Notes: generated by a model from the sequence alone, not told the origin. A stretch of DNA of 64,000 nucleotides from Bog-756 sp963710495 (GCA_963710495.1 CAVQAI010000011.1:310001-374000), one strand, 5' to 3'; shown: positions 55,141 through 63,900, counted from the stretch's first letter. Numbers and translations: made by a program.

Positions 55141-55773
55141 TCACTCGCCGGGGTCTTTGACCGGGCGGAACTCGAAGGGCAGGTCCCCGATGCGCACCAG
55201 GACCGAGGCCACGGCCCGGCCCAGCGGGGCCAGGGCCGACTCCAGCAGTCCCGGATCCTCCAGCACGGCCTCCTCCAGCTGGCAGGAGCCCTCGTAGGAG
55301 ACCTCCACGGCGCATTCGGGCTGCTCACCCCCATCCTCGCCGGCGAGTAGGCCACCGCCCTCCCGGGTGAGCAGCTGCTCGATGGTGGTCGACCCCTGCA
55401 TCAGGGGATCGCCCCCCAGTACCTCGAGCGCGCCGGGCAGCACCCCGACCAGCGGGGCCGTCTCGGGGATGCCGCGCAACCCCTGGACCCGGAAGGCGAT
55501 CTCCACCAGCACCTCGGGCAGCTCGTCGGGTTCCTCGCCGATGGCCCAGCTCCGGTAGGAGGTCTGGCTCCAGGTGGGCCAGTCGAGGCTCAGGTCGACC
55601 CGGATCCGCGCCGGACGTTCCTCACCGGGGAGGCTGTACGAGGTCTCGAAGCTGACGTCGCCGAGGAACACGTCCACCTGGAACCGCTCCTCGACCGCCT
55701 GGCGCTGCAGCAAGGCGGCCTCGAACGAGCCGCGGAAGGCCGTGACGAGCTGGGCGAATACATGGTCGAGCAT
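55141..55773 (-). CDS. Conserved-looking protein of unknown function
   Basis: 210 aa, acidic, no signal peptide or membrane segment. It is rich in beta-strand-like stretches: RFQVDVFLGDVSFETSYSLP, RIRVDLSLDWPTWSQTSYRS, VLVEIAFRVQGL and CAVEVSYEGSCQLEEAVLED. This looks like one globular domain of alternating strands. I recognise no family. It is divergent from the GDPD gene across a shared -10 element (10 bases to its ATG). Nothing else in the context hints at function. The 108 bases between its stop and the kinase gene (55033-55140) are GC-rich and hold no gene. Confidence 0.7.
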   Translation of the reverse strand: MLDHVFAQLVTAFRGSFEAALLQRQAVEERFQVDVFLGDVSFETSYSLPGEERPARIRVDLSLDWPTWSQTSYRSWAIGEEPDELPEVLVEIAFRVQGLRGIPETAPLVGVLPGALEVLGGDPLMQGSTTIEQLLTREGGGLLAGEDGGEQPECAVEVSYEGSCQLEEAVLEDPGLLESALAPLGRAVASVLVRIGDLPFEFRPVKDPGE

Positions 55774-55783
55774 GGCGGGGCAG

Positions 55784-55793
55784 AGGCTACCGT
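55784..55793. promoter_or_regulatory. Bidirectional leaderless -10 element AGGCTACCGT (unknown gene / GDPD)
   Basis: Plus strand TACCGT (55788-55793) lies 6 bases before ATG at 55800. Minus strand TAGCCT (55784-55789) lies 10 bases before ATG at 55773. The sequence is identical to the element at 53994. Confidence 0.6.
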
Positions 55794-55799
55794 TCTTCC

Positions 55800-56681
55800 A
55801 TGGCCGCCCCGCCCTCGCCGACCGAGCCGTCGCCGTGGCTCGACCGCCGGGTCATCGCCTATGCCCACCAGGGCGGAGCCTGGGAGGGTCCCTCCTCGAC
55901 CCTGTACGCCATCGCCACCGCCCTCGAAGTCGGCGCCACGGCCGTCGAGCTGGATGTGCACGCCACTGCCGACGGGGTGCTGGTGGTGTGCCACGACCCG
56001 ACCGTCGACCGGACCACCGACGGCTCGGGTCGGATCGCCGAGCTCACCTACTCCGAGCTCCGTGCCCTCGACAACGCCTATTGGTGGGCGCCCGGGGCGG
56101 ACGTCTCACCCGGCCTCGAGCCCCATGGTTACCCGTTCCGGGGGCGCGCCCCCGAGGACCGGCGCTTCGGGATCGCCCGGCTCGAGGAGGTGCTGGACGA
56201 GTTCCCCGGGGTGCTCCTCAACCTCGACATCAAGCAGACGGCGCCGGCGGTGGCTCCGTACGAGGAGAGCCTGGCGAACCTGCTGCGCCGGTACGGGCGG
56301 GCCGACGACGTCATCGTGGCCTCCTTCCTCGACCAGGCCACCGACGCCTTCGCAGCGTTCGCCCCCGAGATCCCGACCTCGGCCGGCACCGGGGCGGTGG
56401 CCAGCTTCTTCCAATCGGTACGAGCCGGGGAGGAGCCGACGGCCATGCGCCACGTCGCCCTCCAGGTCCCGTTCGCCTACAGCGGCGTGACCCTCGTCGA
56501 CGAGGCCTTCGTCTCGACGGCCCATGAACAGGGCCTGGCCGTGCACGTGTGGACCATCGAGGAGGAACCGGAGATGGAGCGCCTCTGCCGGTTGGGGGTG
56601 GACGGCATCATCACGGACCGTCCCTCAGCCCTCGCCGGAGAGCTCGAGCGGCTGGGCTGCGCCTGGCAGCCCGGTCCATGA
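55800..56681 (+). CDS. Glycerophosphodiester phosphodiesterase
   Basis: A 293-aa TIM-barrel that splits glycerophosphodiesters to glycerol 3-phosphate. ELDVHATADGVLVVCHDPTV (about residues 44-65) holds the metal-binding Glu-Asp and the His-Asp pair. RTTDGSGRIAELTYSELRAL follows, and LDIKQTAP near 143 is the later metal-site strand. The usual AHRG...ENT start reads AHQGGAWEGPSSTLYAI, a variation I recall in actinobacterial members. It has no signal peptide, so it is cytoplasmic. It starts 6 bases after a shared -10 element. Confidence 0.88.
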   Translation: MAAPPSPTEPSPWLDRRVIAYAHQGGAWEGPSSTLYAIATALEVGATAVELDVHATADGVLVVCHDPTVDRTTDGSGRIAELTYSELRALDNAYWWAPGADVSPGLEPHGYPFRGRAPEDRRFGIARLEEVLDEFPGVLLNLDIKQTAPAVAPYEESLANLLRRYGRADDVIVASFLDQATDAFAAFAPEIPTSAGTGAVASFFQSVRAGEEPTAMRHVALQVPFAYSGVTLVDEAFVSTAHEQGLAVHVWTIEEEPEMERLCRLGVDGIITDRPSALAGELERLGCAWQPGP

Positions 56682-56689
56682 GTGTGGGC

Positions 56690-56773
56690 TCAGCCCCGGC
56701 CGCAGTTGGGCTTGCGCCCGTGGTTGGCCTTCTTCTTGGCCCGGAGCTTGCGCTTGTTGGTTCGCTTCGACAC
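56690..56773 (-). CDS. Ribosomal protein bL37 (27 aa)
   Basis: Codons from GTG 56773 to TGA 56690 give MSKRTNKRKLRAKKKANHGR followed by KPNCGRG. The K/R-rich body and the ANHG-(K/R)-(R/K)-PN ending match bL37, the small extra large-subunit protein found in mycobacterial ribosomes (mycobacterial form ends ANHGKRPNA). It is too short for most gene finders. No Shine-Dalgarno is present; instead TAGGCT lies 9 bases upstream. The start codon and preceding bases fit leaderless expression. It lies between the GDPD and DUF192 genes on the opposite strand. Confidence 0.85.
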   Translation of the reverse strand: MSKRTNKRKLRAKKKANHGRKPNCGRG

Positions 56774-56782
56774 AGGGAGGTG

Positions 56783-56788
56783 AGCCTA
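56783..56788 (-). promoter_or_regulatory. Leaderless -10 box (TAGGCT) for bL37
   Basis: TAGGCT on the minus strand, 9 bases before GTG at 56773. The gap CACCTCCCT is complementary to, not like, a Shine-Dalgarno. Confidence 0.5.
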
Positions 56789-56826
56789 ACGCGAACGGGG
56801 GCCCGGCGGCCGGCAGGCCGGGACCG

Positions 56827-57156
56827 ATGAGCTGGTTGCTCCGTGAGGGCGATGTCCTGGCCGGGTGCGAAGTGGCGGACGGGCTGGCGGCCCGCAGCAA
56901 GGGGCTGCTCGGGCAGACCAGCTACGAGGGGGCGATGGTGCTGCCCCGGACCCGAGCCGTCCACACCTTCGGCATGCGGTTCCCCCTGGACGTGGCCATC
57001 TGCGACAAGGACATGGTGGTGATCGCCGTGATCCGTCTCCGGCCGGCGCGGATGAGCATCCCCCGGCGAGGTGGGCGAACGGTGATCGAGGCCGAGGCCG
57101 GGGCCTTCGAACGCTGGGGCCTCAAGGTGGGCGACCAGCTCGAGCTGCGGCAGTGA
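56827..57156 (+). CDS. DUF192-family protein
   Basis: 109 aa, a small beta-rich domain. The family pattern is visible: ARSKGLLGQTSYEGAMVLPR near residue 23, VHTFGMRFPLDVAICDKDMV near 46 with the conserved F-x-M, and IEAEAGAFERWGLKVGDQLE at the end. The molecular function is unknown. The ATG at 56827 gives the normal length. The stop overlaps the rsmI start (GTGA, 57153-57156), so the two are cotranscribed. Confidence 0.85.
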   Translation: MSWLLREGDVLAGCEVADGLAARSKGLLGQTSYEGAMVLPRTRAVHTFGMRFPLDVAICDKDMVVIAVIRLRPARMSIPRRGGRTVIEAEAGAFERWGLKVGDQLELRQ

Positions 57157-58079
57157 CCCCACCGGGACGGATCGTCCTCGTCGGTACGCCGATCGGGAAC
57201 CTCGGCGACCTGGCCCCCCGGGCCGTCGAGGCCCTTGCCGGTGCCGATGTCATCTACTGCGAGGACACCCGCCACTCGCGCAAGCTGCTCAGTCACGCCG
57301 GGATCACCGGCGTCACCCTCCGTTCCCTCCACCGACACAACGAGGCCGACCGCGTCGGCGAGGTGGTGGACGCCGCCGCCGCCGGGAGCACGGTGGCGGT
57401 GGTGTCCGACGCGGGCATGCCGGGTATCTCGGATCCTCCGACCCGGCTGGTGGCGGCGGCCGCCGCCGCCGGCGTGCCGGTCACGGTCGTACCCGGGCCC
57501 TCGGCCGTCGTCAGCGCCCTGGTGGCCAGCGGGCTCTCCACCGAACGCTTTTGTTTCGAGGGATTCCTGCCCCGTTCCGGTCGACCTCGCCGGGCCCGTC
57601 TCGAGGAGGTGGCCGGCGAGGTCCGCACCACGGTGCTCTTCGAGGCCCCCGGGCGCCTGGCCGCCACGTTGCACGACCTGGCCCGGGTGTGCGGCACCGA
57701 ACGGCCGGTGGCCGTGGCCCGCGAGATGACCAAGATGCACGAGGAGGTCTGGCGCGGATCCTTGGGCGATGCGGCGGCCCGAGCCGAGACCGGGGCCTTC
57801 CGCGGCGAGATCGTGCTGGTCCTGGCGGGAGCCGCCCCGGGGGGCGACGTGGTCGACGACGAGCTGCTCGTGGCGGCGCTCGAGGAGCGGCTGGCCACCG
57901 GTCTCCGTCGCCGGAGCGCCGTCGACGCGGTCGTCGAGGCCTTCGGCGTGTCCCGACGCCGGGTCTACCAACTCGCCCTGGACCATCCCGGGCCGTCGGA
58001 GGGCACCGGAGGAGGAGCTGCGCCGGCCGTCGTCAACTCCGAACGGCCGGGCGCCCCGTCGGACGTCACGCCGGAATGA
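57153..58079 (+). CDS. rsmI: 16S rRNA (cytidine1402-2'-O)-methyltransferase
   Basis: 308 aa. RsmI adds the 2'-O-methyl group to C1402 in the decoding centre of 16S rRNA. It has the tetrapyrrole-methylase fold: IVLVGTPIGNLGDLAPRAVE at the start, VIYCEDTRHSRKLLSHAGIT near residue 34, VVSDAGMPGISDPPTRLV near 83 and VPGPSAVVSALVASGL near 112. The last 40 residues are a C-terminal helical extension with SRRRVYQLAL. GTG start coupled to DUF192. rsmI is commonly near metG in Gram-positive bacteria, as here. Confidence 0.95.
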   Translation: MTPPGRIVLVGTPIGNLGDLAPRAVEALAGADVIYCEDTRHSRKLLSHAGITGVTLRSLHRHNEADRVGEVVDAAAAGSTVAVVSDAGMPGISDPPTRLVAAAAAAGVPVTVVPGPSAVVSALVASGLSTERFCFEGFLPRSGRPRRARLEEVAGEVRTTVLFEAPGRLAATLHDLARVCGTERPVAVAREMTKMHEEVWRGSLGDAAARAETGAFRGEIVLVLAGAAPGGDVVDDELLVAALEERLATGLRRRSAVDAVVEAFGVSRRRVYQLALDHPGPSEGTGGGAAPAVVNSERPGAPSDVTPE

Positions 58080-58401
58080 GGAGTCGATCACCGGGTCCAC
58101 GTGGCCCAGGACATCATCGGTTCTGGCCGGCGAGGCCAACCACCAGCGCGACACCGAGCCCACCGGTTTCGATGGCTGCCCCGTCGCCACACTGGTGAAG
58201 GTCGGGCTCACCCCCTGATCGGATGAACGCGACGCCACCGCCCTTGCATGGACTCTTGACCGTCCACGTCGAGGAGCTCCCCCTCGGGGGACGAATGTCC
58301 AGCTGGCCAAAGTCGGAGATCGGGCTGATCCGGGAGCGGAGGGAGGGCGTCATCGGGAGATGGTCTCGGTCGTGGCCCAGGCTCCCTTGGGCCGCGAGCC
58401 T
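58080..58401. other. Non-coding stretch between rsmI and a small unknown gene
   Basis: No ORF here has family similarity or convincing codon bias. The longest candidates (58223-58453 plus, 58114-58353 minus) overlap each other. I see no repeat or RNA structure. Confidence 0.5.
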
Positions 58402-58430
58402 TTGTCCACCGACAATTCGTCTTGTACTGT
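58402..58430 (+). promoter_or_regulatory. Candidate promoter with -35 and -10
   Basis: TTGTCC (58402-58407), a 17-base spacer and TACTGT (58425-58430) precede the ATG at 58464, with AGGGGG (58452-58457) as Shine-Dalgarno. This gives a normal leader of about 27 bases, unlike the leaderless genes around it. Confidence 0.45.
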
Positions 58431-58463
58431 TTGGCTCCGCGAGAGGGCACTAGGGGGTAGACG

Positions 58464-58853
58464 ATGGGGGCCGGGACGGGCCATGAGGGCGCCGACGACG
58501 AGGCGGTGGTCCTGTGGCTGAATGAAATGCGTCCGCTCATTCGAGACCTTCTCTCCGCCACGAGCGTCGCCCATCCGGTCGTGGCGATGGGGCGCGACGG
58601 GGACGCATCGGCCGTCGAGGCGATCGACGCGGCCGCACTGGCTCTGTCCGAGTCGGTGCAGGCGGATCCCGGCCCGGACGCGGCCTTGACCGGCCGGATG
58701 GAGATGGTCGCCGCCCGATGCCGGTTTGCCGTGCTTGAGGTCCGGCTGGGCTCGGAGCGGCAAGACGAGGTGCGCCTCCGGACCACGGCCGACCGTCTCA
58801 AGGCCCTCAACGTAGAACTGGAAGAGTTTCTCGCCGTCTCCACCGGCGCGTAG
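58464..58853 (+). CDS. Small helical protein of unknown function
   Basis: 129 aa, predicted all-helical and acidic, with no signal peptide or membrane helix. Segments such as AVVLWLNEMRPLIRDLLSAT, AVEAIDAAALALSESVQADP and RTTADRLKALNVELEEFLAV could pack as a four-helix bundle. I know no family. The gene has its own promoter-like sequence and Shine-Dalgarno. The decayed membrane-protein gene starts 19 bases after its stop, so the two may once have formed an operon. Confidence 0.65.
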   Translation: MGAGTGHEGADDEAVVLWLNEMRPLIRDLLSATSVAHPVVAMGRDGDASAVEAIDAAALALSESVQADPGPDAALTGRMEMVAARCRFAVLEVRLGSERQDEVRLRTTADRLKALNVELEEFLAVSTGA

Positions 58854-58872
58854 TCGGCCGGGCGACGTCTCG

Positions 58873-60915
58873 ATGGCTTCCATCGTCGACGAGCCCCGGG
58901 AGGCATTGAGCACCGCGTCACCCGACGACCCGCATCCCAGGCCTTCGATGTCCAGGGGTTACGTCCGTCGATTCCAGCTCGTGGCCGTGGTCGCGGTGGT
59001 GGGTGCGAGCGTGCCGTATCTCTGGGTTCTGTGGGATCTCTGGACCGGCTCGATCGACCCGCTGCGGAGCGACGAGTCGAAGATCGCACCCGGATCGGTG
59101 ATCTACGACGTCCAGGCCCGGGCCCTGATCCACGGCCACCTGGCCCTGCCGCCCAACAGTATCGGCGACGAGGCATTCATCCATCATGGGCGCACCTACA
59201 CCTATTTCGGGCTCTTCCCGTCCCTGATCCGGATGCCCATCCTCCTCGTCACCCATGCTCTGGACGGGCGTCTGGCCGGGCTCTCACTGCTCGCGGCGTG
59301 GGTGGTCACTGCGCTCTTCGTCTGCTTGTTGCTCTGGCGAGTTCGTGTGGTGATCCGTGGGGATGTTCCGCTCGGATGGGCGGAAGCCGTCTCGTACGGG
59401 TTCGTCGTCTTCTCGGTGCTGGCTGGTTCCGTTCTCGTGTCCCTGGCATCGACTCCCAACGCCTATGTGGAGGACGAGGCGTGGGGGGTGGCGCTCGCCT
59501 GTGGGAGCTTCTTTGCCCTGCTCGGCGTGGTGGAACGCCCATCGTGGGGCCGCGTCACGACGTGTGGTGTGCTGGTCCTGCTCACCAATCTCAACCGCGG
59601 CACCAGTGGCTACGGGTGCATCCTCGCCACGATCCTGCTGGCGGTGTGGTTCGCACTTGCCCGAGCGGGGGCCGAAAGGAAGCGATGGGCGGTTCCGGTC
59701 CTGGGCGCCGGTCTGGTTGCCGTCGTCGCCGGTTCTGCCATCGACTACGCAAAGTTCAACATCTTCTTCGGGTACCCGGTGTCGCAACAGCTTCTGTACA
59801 AGGTGTACGGCTTCGCCCACATCAACGGGGGCAAGCACTACAGCCTGCACTTCCTGCCCAGCCACGCTGCAGGCCTATCTCTCACCGGGAGGCCTCCGGG
59901 CCACGTCGGTGTTCCCCTATCTCACGGTCCCCGAGCTCCCCAACCAGCTCATCGCCCACACCCCGCTCTTCAACCGAGGGAACTCGGCCAGCGTCCCGGC
60001 ATCGATGCCTCTGCTGTTCGGCGTGGGGATATGGGGTGTCATCAGCGTCTTTGCCCCGCGCCGTCCCCTCATGGTGCGTTCGCTCCGCGTCCTGCTCCTG
60101 GCCGCCGCGGCGACCGCAGGCGCCATGCTGATCTACGGGACGATCTACGAACGGTTCCTCGGTGACTTCATGCCGCTCCTGATCGTGGCCAGTGCGGCCG
60201 GCGCCGTCGACATCTGGCACCGCCTCGACGGCAGGAAGCACACGATGCGGACGCTGTTCGTAGCTGGCGATCGGTGTGCTTGCCCTGTTCGAATTCGTGG
60301 CCAACATGGGAATCGCCGTCGTGCCTCAATTCGGTTGGACACAGGTGCAGGCCGACGAACTACCTCACGTGTCGTGAAGGCCGCAAGCGACATCACCGGC
60401 CATCCACTGTCGAACTTCGTCGTCAAAGGGAGACAACTTCCCCACTCGGGCTCCGACCGGTACGGTCTTCATCAAAGGTCGATGTGAGCGCGCTCTTCAT
60501 CTCCGATGAAGCCGCGCCGAACGGGTTGAGCAGCACCATGGTTGCCGGTGGGACAGGCGCCCAACCCACGACCTGTGCCACTCCCTCCTCCCCGCGGCCA
60601 AGGACGTGGCCTTCGGTACCGCCATCCTGAATCCTGGCAGCGGCGCGTACGTTGGAATCACATGTGCTGATCGTCGCTCAGACATCGGGACCGGGCGTGG
60701 TGTCCTCGGTCAGGTTCCTGCTGACCCGAGACACACCACGGCCGTCAACCGTGGTCGTGGATGGTCAGGGCGCCGGCGGAAGTTGGAGTTATGTTTGGAA
60801 CACCGCCACGGAACCAAACGGAACGTACTCGCTGAGAAGCGTGGTCAGGACGGTTGACGGCTCGCAGGCGGTCAGCCCGATCGTCACCGTCACCGTCGAG
60901 AACCCCAATCGCTGA
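58873..60915 (+). pseudogene. Decayed second copy of the large membrane protein, several frameshifts
   Basis: The first 330 codons parallel the protein at 35931 (SVPYLWVLWDLWTGSIDPLR, TYFGLFPSLIRMPILLV). The frame then breaks near 59862, where ATLQAYLSPGGLRATSVFPY continues in another frame. Further breaks lie near 60262 (to IGVLALFEFVANMGIAVV), 60378, 60480, 60560 and 60656. The last part (SHVLIVAQTSGPGVVSSVRF, WSYVWNTATEPNGTYSLRSV) looks like a bacterial Ig-like domain not evident in the other copy. With at least five shifts this is a genuine pseudogene or a badly assembled stretch. Its end overlaps the NUDIX gene by 26 bases. Confidence 0.8.
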
Positions 60916-61342
60916 GGACCTGGCGCACATAGGGACGTAGCGGGAGCGCCATCGCCTGTTCGGGGCGGAACCAGCGGGCGATATCGGAGGACCCATTTGC
61001 CTCATCCCGGAGTGTCCCACGGTGGGCGTCGATCTCGAAGATGATCCGGACGGTGTGCAGGCTCGTCCTGTCGGGCAGCGTGAAGGTGTCCGACAGCACA
61101 CCCAGGAGCGCGCCCACATCGACATCGAGGCCGGTCTCCTCGGCGAACTCGCGCTCCAGGCCGGTCACGGGGTCTTCCCCGTGTTCGAGCCCGCCGCCCG
61201 GCAGGAACCACTGACCGGCCACGGTCAGCGTCGGGGCGGCCCGGACCAGCAACACGTCACCGTCGCCACGACGGCACAGCCCGTAGATCGCCACCCGCTG
61301 CCGTCGTCCTCTTGGTTCCCCGTCGGACGGTCGTGTCCCCAC
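60890..61342 (-). CDS. NUDIX hydrolase
   Basis: 150 aa. The Nudix box is complete: GGGLEHGEDPVTGLEREFAE then ETGLDV (about residues 50-75), matching Gx5Ex7REUxEExGU. It hydrolyses a nucleoside-diphosphate-linked substrate that cannot be named from sequence. The GTG start at 61342 is 8 bases from a TAGCGT -10 box shared in mirror image with metG. Longer upstream frames run antisense through metG and are not real. Confidence 0.85.
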   Translation of the reverse strand: MGTRPSDGEPRGRRQRVAIYGLCRRGDGDVLLVRAAPTLTVAGQWFLPGGGLEHGEDPVTGLEREFAEETGLDVDVGALLGVLSDTFTLPDRTSLHTVRIIFEIDAHRGTLRDEANGSSDIARWFRPEQAMALPLRPYVRQVLSDWGSRR

Positions 61343-61349
61343 CGATCGG

Positions 61350-61356
61350 TACGCTA
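61350..61356. promoter_or_regulatory. Bidirectional leaderless -10 element TACGCTA (NUDIX / metG)
   Basis: Plus strand TACGCT (61350-61355) lies 8 bases before the metG GTG at 61364. Minus strand TAGCGT (61351-61356) lies 8 bases before the NUDIX GTG at 61342. The arrangement is symmetric within 21 bases of intergenic DNA. Confidence 0.6.
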
Positions 61357-61363
61357 CTAAGCA

Positions 61364-62872
61364 GTGCCCCACTACTACGTCACCACCCCCATCTACTACG
61401 TGAAGGACGCGCCCCATGTGGGCCACGCCTACACGACGGTGAACGCCGACGCCCTGGCCCGCTGGCACCGCCTGGTGGGCGACGACGTCTTCTTCCTCAC
61501 CGGCACCGACGAGCACGGCCAGAAAGTGGCCCGGGCCGCCGAGGAGCAGGGTCTCAGCCCGACCGCCTGGACCGACCAGCTGGCCCCCAGGTTCGCCGAG
61601 GCGTGGGCTTCGCTCGACGTGGTCAGCGACGACTTCATCCGCACCACCGAGCCCCGCCATGCCCGGGCCGTCCAGCAATTCCTCGGCCGCATCTACGACA
61701 ACGGCCACATCTTCAAGGACACCTACCGGGGCCTCTATTGCGTCTCCTGCGAGCAGTACTACACGGTGGACGAGCTGCTCGACGGCACGCTCTGCCCGAT
61801 CCATGGGTCGCCGGTCGAACACCTGGAGGAAGAGAACTACTTCTTCCGCCTCAGCGCCTTCGAACAGCCGCTCCTCGACTGGTATGCGGCGAACCCCGAG
61901 GCGGTGGTGCCCGAGTCGAAGCGCAACGAGGCCCTCGGCTTCATCAAGGGCGGGCTGCGTGACATCTCGATCACCCGGACCTCGATCGACTGGGGTGTCC
62001 GGGTCCCTTGGGACGAGAAGCACGTCTTCTATGTGTGGTACGACGCGCTGGTCAACTACCTGACCGCCATCGGCTACGGGGAGGACGACGTCCGTTTCCA
62101 GAGGTGGTGGCCGGCTGTCCATCACCTGATCGGCAAGGAGATCATCCGGTTCCACTGCGTGTGGTGGCCGGCCATGTGCATGGCGGCGGGGATCGATCCC
62201 CCGGCCCACATCCAAGTCCACGGCTGGCTGCTCCTCAGCGGCGAGAAGATGTCCAACTCGAGCGTCAACCAGATATCGCCGGATGACCTCATCGCCGAGT
62301 ACGGGGTCGACCCCGTCCGCTATCACCTCCTCCGTGACATCCCCTTCGGCGCCGACGGCGAGTTCTCCTCCGAGGCCATCACCGCCCGGTACAACGCCGA
62401 TCTGGCCAACAATCTCGGGAACCTGGTTTCCCGGGTGGTGACGGTCGTCGGGTCCAAGTGCGGCGGCCGGGGAACGGCGGCGCCGGCCGACAGCCGCCTG
62501 GCCCGGGCGGCGAATGCCGTCGTGGCCGAGGCCGCCGAGGCGTGGCAGGCGGGCCAGCCCCACGCCGGTCTCGAGGCCACCTGGCGGCTCATCCGTGAGA
62601 CCAACGCCGAGCTCGAGGCCACCGAACCGTGGAAGTCGGAGCCGGGGGCCGAAGTGGACGGGGTGCTCGGCAGCGCCCTCGAGGTCCTCCGCATCGTCTC
62701 GATCCTCGTGGTCCCGGCCATGCCGTCGACCGCGGCCGAGATCTGGCGCCGGATCGGGCTCGGGGGATCCCCGGCCGACGAGCGCCTGCCCGGGGCCGGG
62801 CAGTGGGGCGGGTACCCGGCCGGACGCCCGGTCGAGAAGGGGCCGCCCCTGTTCCCCCGTCTCAGGGGGTAG
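61364..62872 (+). CDS. metG: Methionyl-tRNA synthetase
   Basis: 502 aa, charges tRNA-Met with methionine. The HIGH motif reads APHVGHAYTT (about residue 18) and the KMSKS loop reads GEKMSNSSVN (about 292). A knuckle YCVSCEQYYTVDELLDGTLC followed by PIH (about 126-147) gives a Cys/His zinc site. The anticodon-binding helices fill the last 150 residues. There is no C-terminal tRNA-binding extension, as in short actinobacterial forms. GTG start, probably leaderless. tatD follows after four bases. Confidence 0.96.
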   Translation: MPHYYVTTPIYYVKDAPHVGHAYTTVNADALARWHRLVGDDVFFLTGTDEHGQKVARAAEEQGLSPTAWTDQLAPRFAEAWASLDVVSDDFIRTTEPRHARAVQQFLGRIYDNGHIFKDTYRGLYCVSCEQYYTVDELLDGTLCPIHGSPVEHLEEENYFFRLSAFEQPLLDWYAANPEAVVPESKRNEALGFIKGGLRDISITRTSIDWGVRVPWDEKHVFYVWYDALVNYLTAIGYGEDDVRFQRWWPAVHHLIGKEIIRFHCVWWPAMCMAAGIDPPAHIQVHGWLLLSGEKMSNSSVNQISPDDLIAEYGVDPVRYHLLRDIPFGADGEFSSEAITARYNADLANNLGNLVSRVVTVVGSKCGGRGTAAPADSRLARAANAVVAEAAEAWQAGQPHAGLEATWRLIRETNAELEATEPWKSEPGAEVDGVLGSALEVLRIVSILVVPAMPSTAAEIWRRIGLGGSPADERLPGAGQWGGYPAGRPVEKGPPLFPRLRG

Positions 62873-62876
62873 TGGG

Positions 62877-63761
62877 TTGCCGACGACGGACGCCGTCATC
62901 GAGTGGTTCGACTCCCACTGCCATCTGCAGGCCGAGTTCGTCGAAGACGGTGGGGAGCGAGACGGTCCACACGCCACCCACCTGTCGGCCCTGCTGGCCC
63001 GGGCCGCCGAGGCCGGGGTGACCCGGATGGTCTGTGTGGGGACCGGGGCGGGATCGTCGGCCGAGGCCGTGGCCCTGGCTCGCCACCTGCGCCATTCCGA
63101 CTCGGTGGCCCGGGCCGAGGGGATCGAGGTCTGGGCCACCATCGGCCTCCATCCCCACGATGCCCAGGATGGCACCGACGCCATCGAGGCGCTCCTGGAG
63201 GCCGAGGTGGGAGCGGGCGCCGACCCCCCGGATGGATCGCCGGACGGATCCCCTCTGGTGGTGGCGGTCGGGGAGTGCGGCCTCGACTACCACTACGACC
63301 ATTCGCCCCGCCCCCGGCAGCGAGAGGCGTTCGCCGGCCAGATCGAGTTGGCCCACCGCCACGGCCTGGCCCTGGTCGTCCACAGCCGCGAGGCCTGGGA
63401 CGACACCATCGGCATCCTGGCCGAGGTCGGGGCCCCCGAACGCACCGTCCTCCACTGCTTCACCGGGGGGCCGGAGGAGGCCCGCCGGTGTCTCGACCTC
63501 GGCGCCCACATCTCCTTCAGCGGGGTGGTGACCTTCAAGAACGCCGCCGACGTGCGGGAGGCGGCGGCCCTGTGCCCGTTGGACCGCATGATGGTCGAGA
63601 CGGACACCCCGTTCCTGGCGCCCGTGCCCCACCGGGGGACGGCCAACGAACCGTCGAGGGTGCCGCTGGTCGGTGCGGCAATTGCCCAGGTCAAGGGCGT
63701 GGTCACGGCGGCCGTGGCCACCGCTTCGACCGCCAACGCCCGCGCCGTGTTCGGCGCCTGA
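62877..63761 (+). CDS. tatD: TatD-family metal-dependent hydrolase
   Basis: 294 aa TIM-barrel deoxyribonuclease-type hydrolase. Metal ligands are visible: FDSHCHLQ near residue 12, VGECGLDYHYDH near 128, LVVHSREAWDDT near 165, VLHCFTGGPEEA near 190 and MMVETDTPFLAP near 240. The TTG at 62877, four bases after the metG stop, gives the normal start a few residues before the His-x-His. It is cotranscribed with metG, the usual order in Gram-positive bacteria. A loop rich in Asp-Gly-Ser near residue 120 is an insertion. Confidence 0.93.
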   Translation: MPTTDAVIEWFDSHCHLQAEFVEDGGERDGPHATHLSALLARAAEAGVTRMVCVGTGAGSSAEAVALARHLRHSDSVARAEGIEVWATIGLHPHDAQDGTDAIEALLEAEVGAGADPPDGSPDGSPLVVAVGECGLDYHYDHSPRPRQREAFAGQIELAHRHGLALVVHSREAWDDTIGILAEVGAPERTVLHCFTGGPEEARRCLDLGAHISFSGVVTFKNAADVREAAALCPLDRMMVETDTPFLAPVPHRGTANEPSRVPLVGAAIAQVKGVVTAAVATASTANARAVFGA

Positions 63762-63799
63762 GCCACCTCCGGCGGCCCCCGGGGGGATCCGATCGGCCG

Positions 63800-63823
63800 A
63801 GCCCGCCTCCCGGCCGGCGGGCT
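63800..63823. terminator. GC-rich hairpin downstream of tatD
   Basis: AGCCCGCC (63800-63807), an 8-base loop and GGCGGGCT (63816-63823) form a perfect 8-bp stem without a T tract, a form common in actinobacterial terminators. Confidence 0.55.
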
Positions 63824-63860
63824 TGCGCTCCCGACCAGGTCTGCCTAACCTCAGGGCTGC

Positions 63861-63890
63861 GGCCGCTGTATCAGCGGTCGTTTTGTTTTG
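63861..63890 (+). terminator. Rho-independent terminator of the metG-tatD operon
   Basis: GGCCGCTG (63861-63868), loop TAT, CAGCGGTC (63872-63879; one G-T pair) and then GTTTTGTTTTG. A strong stem followed by a T-rich run, about 100 bases after tatD. Confidence 0.8.
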
Positions 63891-63900
63891 CGTCTCACAG

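Noticed and set aside
58114..58453. Small overlapping ORFs on both strands after rsmI
   Set aside because: They overlap each other, lack ribosome-binding sites and show no recognisable similarity.
61343..63184. Minus-strand extension of the NUDIX frame through metG
   Set aside because: It is antisense to metG and tatD; the NUDIX domain is complete from GTG 61342.
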